Assembly: GCA_002840755.1 (NCBI GenBank)
Contig: PHBZ01000006.1
Coordinates: 116,020 to 180,019 of the forward strand
DNA: 64,000 nt
Direction: 5' to 3'
Origin: Chloroflexi bacterium HGW-Chloroflexi-10
GTDB lineage: Bacteria > Chloroflexota > Anaerolineae > Anaerolineales > Anaerolineaceae
Positions 43,442-51,730 of the stretch are shown in pieces. Made by a program: the position numbers and the translations under genes. The notes below the pieces were generated by a model, which saw only the letters and a program-made list of their open reading frames with translations, was not told the origin of the DNA and ran no database searches. Position 1 is the first letter of the stretch. Each line of letters begins with the position of its first letter.

Positions 43442-46400
43442 TTATCCTGTCAGGTGATTCAATACCCAAAATGGTCTTCTCTCTAGATCGAAAGATGTAT
43501 GAACAGCACAACGAATCCCACTCTGGGCTAAAATTGTAGCTTTTTCACTTGTAGTAGGACGACTATGAAGAGGATGTATCACCAATAATCCAATTTGCTG
43601 ATTTGATTTATCTTTTAAAATGCATGAAAATCGTTGGTGTCCAACATTCATAGCAGGTTTGATTTCCCATCCAGCTCGTGCAAATTCAATCAATGCTTGA
43701 CTGTATCGGTCAGCTTCTTGAATGTTGAGAGATGGGATTTTATTATTTAACAGAAAATCCAAAACAGCCATTCCCAAACGCCGATCTAATATTGGGTGCA
43801 AGCTTTGATTGCGGTAATCATACATACAATGATAGCAAGCACTTTCGCAATTTGGGTTTATACAATGCTGACCTAATTCGAGTGCTTTATCCAATATAGT
43901 TTTTAAGTTGTTGTTAATTGCACGAGCATAACCAGCACCACCTGGAACATCATCGTATAGGAATACCTCACCATGAATACGACCTGGTGTGCGTCTAACT
44001 GGACGAACTCCAACCTTCAATTCTCCAGGATCAACCTGAAGAACAATTGCTGCGGCATTTGCTACCAAAGTCCCGAATGAGTACCATATCGCTCTTCCAG
44101 ATGGTTCCCAAATAGGTGCATCCAAGGTTTGAGGAAGGTCCACCCCTAATAAGATGACTTCTGAATGGAAACGATGGCCTAGAATCACCTGATTTGTAAA
44201 ATCAGTTTTGTTAGGGCAAGGAGAACCGGCGCGAGGGCCTTTGTTTTTTCCCCAATGCGGAGGTATATTCGCTGGGTACATATGTGATCCTGGATCGTCA
44301 GGGTCTAATGTTCGTCCACAAACAGGGCATATCAAGAATCCTGGAAAATCAGGATTGGGTCCCTTATTACACACAAATAAATCACCAACTCGAACATAAC
44401 TATATAAATTTGGCGCAAATGATGTTTGCGGAATACCAGAGTTAAAGGAGGTTTGACCAACTAATAGTCTGGCTGGTGCAACATAACCACTACGCTCCCT
44501 TCCGCCACCTCTGTATTCTTCGGCGCCAGCATTTCTCAACGCAACATCGACGGTGAAACCCGGAGGGCGGAAATAGGGTATAGGCATAACATTTGAACTT
44601 CCGCATTCAGCACATTGGTTTGGTGGAACGGTACCAATGGGTATTAATTCAATAGACTGACAATCATTACACTCAACTAAGACCTCCGTAGGACGATAAT
44701 CTGGCGATTTCTCAAACGGATCATATACACCCACACTCTTGTAGATGTAAGTTTTTGGAAAACTTCCGCGAATTACCTCAGCGCCAGGCGCATATTCGGC
44801 TAATGCGATTTTAAGGTCTCTCTGCATTGCGTTATCATCCCAGCCTTCTCCATTCTGCCCTGTGGCCATCGGCCCATTCGGCGGAATTACTAAACTAACT
44901 ACATCAACAGGAAAAGCATATTTCGGAAGTAAACCACTATTAATAAGTTGTTCAAATAGGCTGTCTTTGCTTTCACTACCGTTTACAACCTCTTGAACTT
45001 CATTTACCAATTCGTCAATCCATCCATTTAGTTTATTGTAAAATCCCGAGTCAATGATTTTACGGCATCGTTCTATTATTGGAGCGCGGTTATTTGCTAA
45101 ATGTTGCTGGATCTTAACAGTTGATTGATAATTTGCATAGTCTGCTATAGTTCCCCATGTATTAAACAGGTTTTGATTATTTTTCCCGCCCAATTGATGA
45201 TAAAAAAAATTTTGTAAAATCAACGCTCTTATATGACGACGGGCAATGACCTCATTATTTAAATATAGAGCAGGAACTCGAGGTGGGTTACTAACAATCT
45301 CTGGAGGATGCCCAAAATAATACTGATCATGACTTCGTTGCTGGGCAAATGTTAATACAGTTGCAATTGCGCTACCACGACGTCCAGCGCGTCCCGCACG
45401 TTGTTGATAGTTAGCAACAGTTGGTGGAACATTTCGTAGGCCGACACAAAGTAAGCTGCCAATATCAATTCCCATTTCCATTGTAGTAGTGACCGATAAT
45501 ATATCTACTCTATGATCTAGAGGATTCTGGTCATCGTGGAATAAGTCTTGAAACCAACGCTCTAAATCACGTGCTTCAGTACCCGGAATTTGCGCAGTGT
45601 GTTCAATTGATCTAAGAGGATATGGGTCATCAAAGAGTGAGTTGGGAGCTACAAAAAGTGCTGATCGCCGATAATAATTTCGTATTTGATTAGCGAGGAT
45701 TGGCTTTGTGGTTTGTCCACACCGCACACACACATCGAATAAAGTTTCACTCATTACATATGCACATGATTGGCACTGATTTACAAATTCATCTACAGGA
45801 TGTAATTCAAATGAATCAATACGGATGCCAAATGGGACTTGATTATTGATTTTTGCACCCGCCCATTGCAATGTATTTAACTTCTTGAGAGCTTCCCATA
45901 ATGGCCAATAAAGCTGATCTACCCATTTTTTTGAAGCATCTATGTTTGAAAGACGACCTGCTTTTACTAAAGCTTGAGAAACAGCAATTACATATCGACC
46001 TAATTTCCGATATGATTTCAAGTTATAGGGAATCGCATTCTGTTGTCGACTTGACCCCGGAATAATTACCAGGCGTTCGTATTCATTCACTAAATCTTTT
46101 GGCCAACTCCATGGATCATATGGTTTTGGTGGTAAAAGAATATTTTCACTTGCCAGGATGCGAGCTATTGATCGGATAAAAACTATTGTCTCCTCTTCAG
46201 TTAGTGTTTCAAAAGTGCCAAAGTTATCTGGAAGTTCGATTTTCCAACTCGCCAAACCTAAAGGCTCAAGGGCAAATTCATCCTCGGCTAATTCATGGCG
46301 TAGTTCAATGTTGAAGGCAATTTCGGCATCTGAGTAAACTTTCTGAGATCCAGTGGAAATCTGGGTAAAAAAGTCTTGAACCATGCCACCGGTTGGATTA

Positions 46401-48871
46401 ATACCCCTTGCCAATTGCAGGTTGATTGCTCTACTGCGCAATTGTTGGAAATTTAACGGTAATGGATCCTTGAGATTCCCCTTTCCATTACAATTAGGAC
46501 ATATTCTCTTAATTGTTTGAGGAGTTTGCCCAATATGGAATGGTGCTTGTTCTTCTATTTCTCCATTTCCAGAACAGGTGGGGCAGGTGAATAATGCTCG
46601 GTAAAGCAACTGCCGGAAGAGATCCCGCGAATGATCTTCTCGTAAATCTCCGGCTAATTTAGCTGCCTCTTGTCGCGAATCACTAAATAGAAGGGCTTTC
46701 CTTCCATAATTTGGCAAATTCCCTTTCGAAGCACGTGGCTGGACGCGAAAACCATCTTCAACAACCAATGAGAAGGATTGGGGGCCTTTCGTTCGTAATG
46801 GTTCGATCACTTCGCGTCCACTGAAACCAGGCTGTCGATAATTTTGGCATCGAGGACATTTTATTGGAAATGGGCTAATGGCTTTTCCGTTATTTTCTGC
46901 TGGCTCTACTTCAAAAATAGGTCGAGCAAAAGTTTCATTTTGATGAGTTGCTAATGTAGTTCTAGTCGAACGATATTCAGGTTGGATTGTAGGATGTGGT
47001 TGCTCAACTCCAAAGATCCTATAGATTTTAAAGTTTTGATTTTCACCACTTAAATCATCGCTCCAAGGCCACAAGCTCCCCCCTGTCGTATCGGGAATTC
47101 CCCCCAAGAATAAAAGACCACAATGCCGACATGAAAACACTTCCAAAACACGGGCTCCACAATCACACCATGGGCGTGGTTCAGTATAAAGTTTGCCGAA
47201 TGGACGCGAATGCCCCGGAATTAGAATATGACCTGGCACTTGAGAACAATTGGGGTCCATACACGCCCAGATTCCCGAAATACCTCTAAAAAATGCATGC
47301 ACCCGCATTGAGAGTAAAGAAGGGATATCAGTAGAATCTGCTGGTCTAGCATAACTGCCGGCATTTAACACTCCGGCGGTAGCAATTTCTTTTTGTTCTT
47401 TCGAACTTATTCCTTGCCAACATTCTTCTGCAAGTTGGTTTAATAATGTAGCATTACGAGCTGTCCTTTGCCGTATCCAAGCAATATCCTCATTTTTATC
47501 CAATAATCCATGTAATGCAACCTGAGAATCTATACTATGGTCTACAGATCCAAGCTGTAAATCCTGAGCGAGTTGGTCAATTCCTGGAAATGGATTTTGG
47601 ACATCAAATAATTGATGAAATTTTGCAAAAGCGTGAAGGTTTGTTTCTTTAGCGTGTCGAGGGGGAAGTTGGTTTTGCATTGTCGGCAAGCGAATAAGAG
47701 AAAAGCGGTCTCTTGGTTCACCAAACAGGTCAGAAGTAAATTGGAATAATTCCTTATCGGCTCCAGATATGGAAGGAAGTGAAGCAGTGGTTGCAATCGC
47801 ACGAAATTTTGGTGAGCCAGGTTCTATCCCAAGACGTTCTTTCAAACGTCTCACCAAGTGTGCTACTTCTGTTCCCTTCGCTCCAGTATATGTATGAGCT
47901 TCATCGAGGACTAAAGTGATACGTGCATTTGGGTCATTATCTAGCCATTGACGAGTTTTTTCAAAAATATCATACTCAATTGGTCTTACCAACATATACT
48001 CCAACATGGAATAGTTGGTTACCATAATATCAGGAGGGGCAGCTTGAATATCCCAACGACAAAGCATTTCGGGGCTATTCGGTCTTGGCCATCCACCAGT
48101 GTCGCGAAGATCTTCTCTAAGTTTTTGCCAATCTTCCTCGACTTTTTTTAGATATTCTTCGAACTTCTCCCGTCGCCATTTTTCTGCCCAACTTCCAGTA
48201 GGTTGTGAGACACCTGTATACATTCCAAAATAAATCTGATTTCCCTTTAAATTGCGCCGTTGCCAATCAGGGGAGCCATCACGAGCCAATATTCGTCGTA
48301 ATCTGGCCAATTGATCATTAACCAGAGCATTCATTGGGTAAAGAATAATTGCTCGAAGAGCCGGAGTTCTGGTTTCGTGTCGGCGACCATGCAGCCACAC
48401 ATTAGCTTGTGCATCATATTGACCGCGCCGCTGCACATCTCTAGGAGATGACCATGTTAATGCTTCGCGAAGAATATCTGCCAAAATAGGGAGTACAAAT
48501 GCTTCAGTCTTACCGGAACCTGTGCCTGTTGCCACAAGTAAGCTTGGTCGATCACTAAAAGCTGCAAGCAGTGCCTCTTCTTGGTGTTTATAAAGAGAAA
48601 AACGATCCACAGCAACACCGTGTTGAACAAGTTCAGCTAAGCCTGTTGGTAAAAATTCGGGATACTGCCGCTCCAATTCAGCAAGTTTGTGTGCTGGAGG
48701 AAATGCCGGAGTAGACTCAATAAAGGGCTCTTGCGCAACAGTTCCGCGCATTCTTAACATTTCGCCCCGTTCTGCAAAAACAGAAGGATCTGAAATCCGA
48801 TATGCTGTTTCTAGATATTGAATAACGGACTCTTTAATATGTTCAAATGCTTGGCTTGGTGTCAGTTGCAT
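43442..48871 (-). CDS. druE: Large DUF1998 helicase (DruE/BrxHII-like)
   Basis: 1,809 residues. Superfamily 2 helicase with VATGTGSGKTEA (Walker A, 113-124), LVLDEAHTYTGAKGTE (DEAH, ~320) and YQQRAGRAGRRG (~1,150). Two DnaJ-like zinc strings, CPTCSGNGE and CPNCNGKGN, lie near residues 765 and 790. More Cys pairs follow (CNDCQ, CAECGSSN, CPVCGRTLD). The DUF1998 end has VFLYDDVPGGAGYARAI and CYHCMYDYRNQ. Length and layout fit DruE of Druantia best; BrxHII of BREX type 3 and DrmA are relatives. Following DruA supports DruE. ATP-driven DNA translocation during phage defence is expected. It starts 56 bases after the 256-residue gene. Confidence 0.85.
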   Translation of the reverse strand: MQLTPSQAFEHIKESVIQYLETAYRISDPSVFAERGEMLRMRGTVAQEPFIESTPAFPPAHKLAELERQYPEFLPTGLAELVQHGVAVDRFSLYKHQEEALLAAFSDRPSLLVATGTGSGKTEAFVLPILADILREALTWSSPRDVQRRGQYDAQANVWLHGRRHETRTPALRAIILYPMNALVNDQLARLRRILARDGSPDWQRRNLKGNQIYFGMYTGVSQPTGSWAEKWRREKFEEYLKKVEEDWQKLREDLRDTGGWPRPNSPEMLCRWDIQAAPPDIMVTNYSMLEYMLVRPIEYDIFEKTRQWLDNDPNARITLVLDEAHTYTGAKGTEVAHLVRRLKERLGIEPGSPKFRAIATTASLPSISGADKELFQFTSDLFGEPRDRFSLIRLPTMQNQLPPRHAKETNLHAFAKFHQLFDVQNPFPGIDQLAQDLQLGSVDHSIDSQVALHGLLDKNEDIAWIRQRTARNATLLNQLAEECWQGISSKEQKEIATAGVLNAGSYARPADSTDIPSLLSMRVHAFFRGISGIWACMDPNCSQVPGHILIPGHSRPFGKLYTEPRPWCDCGARVLEVFSCRHCGLLFLGGIPDTTGGSLWPWSDDLSGENQNFKIYRIFGVEQPHPTIQPEYRSTRTTLATHQNETFARPIFEVEPAENNGKAISPFPIKCPRCQNYRQPGFSGREVIEPLRTKGPQSFSLVVEDGFRVQPRASKGNLPNYGRKALLFSDSRQEAAKLAGDLREDHSRDLFRQLLYRALFTCPTCSGNGEIEEQAPFHIGQTPQTIKRICPNCNGKGNLKDPLPLNFQQLRSRAINLQLARGINPTGGMVQDFFTQISTGSQKVYSDAEIAFNIELRHELAEDEFALEPLGLASWKIELPDNFGTFETLTEEETIVFIRSIARILASENILLPPKPYDPWSWPKDLVNEYERLVIIPGSSRQQNAIPYNLKSYRKLGRYVIAVSQALVKAGRLSNIDASKKWVDQLYWPLWEALKKLNTLQWAGAKINNQVPFGIRIDSFELHPVDEFVNQCQSCAYVMSETLFDVCVRCGQTTKPILANQIRNYYRRSALFVAPNSLFDDPYPLRSIEHTAQIPGTEARDLERWFQDLFHDDQNPLDHRVDILSVTTTMEMGIDIGSLLCVGLRNVPPTVANYQQRAGRAGRRGSAIATVLTFAQQRSHDQYYFGHPPEIVSNPPRVPALYLNNEVIARRHIRALILQNFFYHQLGGKNNQNLFNTWGTIADYANYQSTVKIQQHLANNRAPIIERCRKIIDSGFYNKLNGWIDELVNEVQEVVNGSESKDSLFEQLINSGLLPKYAFPVDVVSLVIPPNGPMATGQNGEGWDDNAMQRDLKIALAEYAPGAEVIRGSFPKTYIYKSVGVYDPFEKSPDYRPTEVLVECNDCQSIELIPIGTVPPNQCAECGSSNVMPIPYFRPPGFTVDVALRNAGAEEYRGGGRERSGYVAPARLLVGQTSFNSGIPQTSFAPNLYSYVRVGDLFVCNKGPNPDFPGFLICPVCGRTLDPDDPGSHMYPANIPPHWGKNKGPRAGSPCPNKTDFTNQVILGHRFHSEVILLGVDLPQTLDAPIWEPSGRAIWYSFGTLVANAAAIVLQVDPGELKVGVRPVRRTPGRIHGEVFLYDDVPGGAGYARAINNNLKTILDKALELGQHCINPNCESACYHCMYDYRNQSLHPILDRRLGMAVLDFLLNNKIPSLNIQEADRYSQALIEFARAGWEIKPAMNVGHQRFSCILKDKSNQQIGLLVIHPLHSRPTTSEKATILAQSGIRCAVHTSFDLERRPFWVLNHLTG

Positions 48872-48927
48872 TAATTACACTCCTGCTTAGAAAACGTCAC
48901 CCCAAAAAATCTTCCTGATTAATGTCT

Positions 48928-49698
48928 TTATCTAGCAAGAAGACCAAATAATTGCTCTTGAAATGCCAGTGTCTCTGGGTTTTTAAGAGTCGCATCGTAT
49001 GCCCCCACTCGTTTTGATAATACCCAAAGGTTCAATTGAAAAGCTCTCCAATAATTTTCCCAATCATCCATATCCAGAAAAGATAATTCGACTTGATCCA
49101 TAAATTTTTCAACATTAATTTGTGGTGAGGGACTTTTATTCCATATGGCCCACACAATTAATGGAAAAATATCTTTGCTAGGTTTTACTCGCTGACGAAA
49201 AGTATATTCACCCCATTTATTTCCTGGATCGAGTACGCTAAAATGCTGAAGTGTTTTAAGAAAAGCACTTCCTGCATTCAAGACTACTTTCCTTTCACCA
49301 TACTTGCCAATCAAATAGCCCCTCAATTCCTCTGATTTAAAAGAAGTACCTGGAACATATCGGCGGTTTAAAAAGGTAGTTGCTTCCTTTGCTACTTCAC
49401 TTGTTGAAATAATTTGCACAAGATAAGCCGGCAGCATACTGCTGACAGAAAATAATTTAGAATAGCTTGGCCAGAGATCATGAATTAAGGTCTGGCGATT
49501 ATTTCCACCACCTTCAATGCCTACAAATACCCGAATGATAATACTAAGAGTATTTCTGCGAGTTTTTTCGCCACCCAGTTCTTGCATTGTCTGGTTAATA
49601 CCTTTGTTCACCAGATCGGAAATTGCTTGTCCTGGCTCCCATAATTGATGTACATCATAGATCCATTCTGGTTTGATGGGGAAGTCTATTCCGATCAT
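48928..49698 (-). CDS. Unrecognised 256-residue protein coupled to PglZ
   Basis: The start overlaps the PglZ stop by four bases (ATGA), so it is translated with PglZ. No motif that I know with certainty; sequence such as RKVVLNAGSAFLKTLQHFSVLD and KPSKDIFPLIVWAIW looks like a winged helix and loosely recalls BrxA (DUF1819), which also sits beside PglZ in BREX loci. It may be a DNA-binding adaptor of that type, but this is inference. A structure-based comparison would settle it. Confidence 0.6.
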   Translation of the reverse strand: MIGIDFPIKPEWIYDVHQLWEPGQAISDLVNKGINQTMQELGGEKTRRNTLSIIIRVFVGIEGGGNNRQTLIHDLWPSYSKLFSVSSMLPAYLVQIISTSEVAKEATTFLNRRYVPGTSFKSEELRGYLIGKYGERKVVLNAGSAFLKTLQHFSVLDPGNKWGEYTFRQRVKPSKDIFPLIVWAIWNKSPSPQINVEKFMDQVELSFLDMDDWENYWRAFQLNLWVLSKRVGAYDATLKNPETLAFQEQLFGLLAR

Positions 49699-51716
49699 TC
49701 TCTTTGTACCTCGATAAATGGAACAATTAGTTCCTCAATGGACAGGCCACCATGTGAAATTTCGATTGCACCTTTGGATGCAAAAAGATCAATACCCGCT
49801 GTATAAACCGGATGAACTGTGGACGGGAGAGATTTTGTGCGGAAATAAATCCCCTGATTTTTCCCGGCAAACTCTTGAGCAAGCGATGCTTGGTCAAATA
49901 TGGCCACTCGCCGTGCGTAGGTTTCGATAAACGCTTTTGGCGGCAAAACCCCAGTGCCTTTTCCACATGTATTACCATGATCCGAGGCCAAAAATACCCG
50001 ATATCCACCTTCTAGCAATCGCATCAAGAGGTCTCCAATGTAGCTATTCGATAAATGCCCATTGAGGGTGGAATATAAAACCCGTTTATCAGCTTCCAGT
50101 GGCATGCCTTTAATGGCATGGAGGGCATCGTCAAATAAATTGACCAAAATACCCAGGCGTTTATTTTTGCTGTCAATGGTTTCAACCACTGAGGACATGC
50201 TTGAATCGCCTGCTTTGACCGGTAGATAAGCAATACGCTGTTTCGGAATTTCCCGGTGGACCCAAAAACTCAACCAGCGCTCAGCGTCTCTGTCGGTTTT
50301 ACTCCAGCTATCAGCAAAGGAATCTGGCCTGCGACCGGAAAATAAGGCTTGACGTGAGATGGGGGTGATCGAGGGTGCCAGCGCAAAGGTCTGGCTCTCA
50401 GTAAAGGTCAACCCCTTATCCTGTTCCTGAAGAAATGTTTTCAACAAATGCCATTGGTCCAGCGCCAGACCATCAAAACATATTAACGCCAGGCGTTCAT
50501 CTGGTTTGACATGCTGATCCAGCCAGGCATTAACCGATGCCAGGCTGATGGGACCCTGGTTATCTGAATAATAATCAGTCGCGCTATAACGGGCCTGCAC
50601 AAATTGAAGAAAATGTTGGTTAATCAGAGTACGCGCCTGGAAAAAGGCCGGCTGAATCCGAGAATACACTTCCTGTGGCAGTGAATTTGCTCGAAAAACA
50701 ATCTCAGCCCACTCCGCGGCCAGGTTCAACCAATCACGAATATCCGTTTTACCTTTAGGCAATGCGTCAGAATCTAAGGCGAGCAATCGATTAATCTGAG
50801 CCTGTAGATTATATCCATCTCGCTCACCATTTGGTTCATGCACTGGTTTTCCTGAAACATTCTGAAATTGCAAACCAACAGCCATCCAGGAACTGCTGGG
50901 GACGGCGTCAATTGGTGTATTAACGCGTTGCAGTTTCCCGTCGGAGAACAGGTGCGATAAAACGGATCTCAAGCGCGGGTCCTCAAACTGGATCACAGAT
51001 TGAACTCCCCCTTGCCCCTCTTGAGTGTGGACAAACATTTCCCATTGTTGACCAAGCCATATGTAAAATGATTCCGCATCCAACAGATATTGCGGGGTCA
51101 TTCCAACAGCCGCTATTTTAACCGCTAAAACTTCAATGAGATACTGCTCAACCGATTGGGGGATCATCCGCCGGCGGTCATGTTTATCAATTAACAGTTC
51201 AGCCAGTCGGGTAGGATTCAAAGCTCCTACCGGTTCGATCCCGAAAACAACCCGTAAGATAAACTCGACGGTTTGTCGTTCGCCGCGCTGCATCTCATGT
51301 TTAGTCACCAAGGATTGGTGTGCAGTATAAAGATCTTGATAATAGGCATGATCCAGTTCTTTGACCACCAGAGCATTGAGGTTGGAAAATAATTCGCTGA
51401 CACCCACCTCGATCCGTTTGCCTTTTTGAAGCAGGTCATAGGGAATATGTCGTTCGCGTTCATGGGTATGGACAATGATAACGACGTGGCGCGGCTCGCC
51501 CGAATCCCAGCGACTGCGGTAATTTCGCTCAAACCGGTTACGGAAAGCCACTTCATCTTCCAATTTCAAGATGTCATAGCTGCTATTTTGGATCTCTGCT
51601 AGTAATGTTTCATCCAAAAGCAGGTTGTCGGGGTCGATGACCACGATCATTGCCTCTTTTTTCGGTTGAAACAAGGCCAGAATTGAGTTTTGCCAGGTTT
51701 GAGTGTCAGGTATCAT
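49695..51716 (-). CDS. pglZ: PglZ alkaline-phosphatase-superfamily protein
   Basis: 673 residues. The C-terminal phosphatase-like domain has LALICFDGLALDQW (Asp415), the nucleophile region APSITPISRQALFSG (~447-461), ASDHGNTCGKGTG (Asp579, His580), and the closing EISHGGLSIEELIVPFI. The N-terminal region begins with a Rossmann-like stretch AMIVVIDPDNLLLDE. PglZ is the one component shared by all BREX types. Metal-dependent phosphodiesterase or nuclease activity is reported for some members. It lies 14 bases after the SNF2 helicase gene. Confidence 0.92.
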   Translation of the reverse strand: MIPDTQTWQNSILALFQPKKEAMIVVIDPDNLLLDETLLAEIQNSSYDILKLEDEVAFRNRFERNYRSRWDSGEPRHVVIIVHTHERERHIPYDLLQKGKRIEVGVSELFSNLNALVVKELDHAYYQDLYTAHQSLVTKHEMQRGERQTVEFILRVVFGIEPVGALNPTRLAELLIDKHDRRRMIPQSVEQYLIEVLAVKIAAVGMTPQYLLDAESFYIWLGQQWEMFVHTQEGQGGVQSVIQFEDPRLRSVLSHLFSDGKLQRVNTPIDAVPSSSWMAVGLQFQNVSGKPVHEPNGERDGYNLQAQINRLLALDSDALPKGKTDIRDWLNLAAEWAEIVFRANSLPQEVYSRIQPAFFQARTLINQHFLQFVQARYSATDYYSDNQGPISLASVNAWLDQHVKPDERLALICFDGLALDQWHLLKTFLQEQDKGLTFTESQTFALAPSITPISRQALFSGRRPDSFADSWSKTDRDAERWLSFWVHREIPKQRIAYLPVKAGDSSMSSVVETIDSKNKRLGILVNLFDDALHAIKGMPLEADKRVLYSTLNGHLSNSYIGDLLMRLLEGGYRVFLASDHGNTCGKGTGVLPPKAFIETYARRVAIFDQASLAQEFAGKNQGIYFRTKSLPSTVHPVYTAGIDLFASKGAIEISHGGLSIEELIVPFIEVQRE

Positions 51717-51730
51717 AAAATTCCTTTTGA

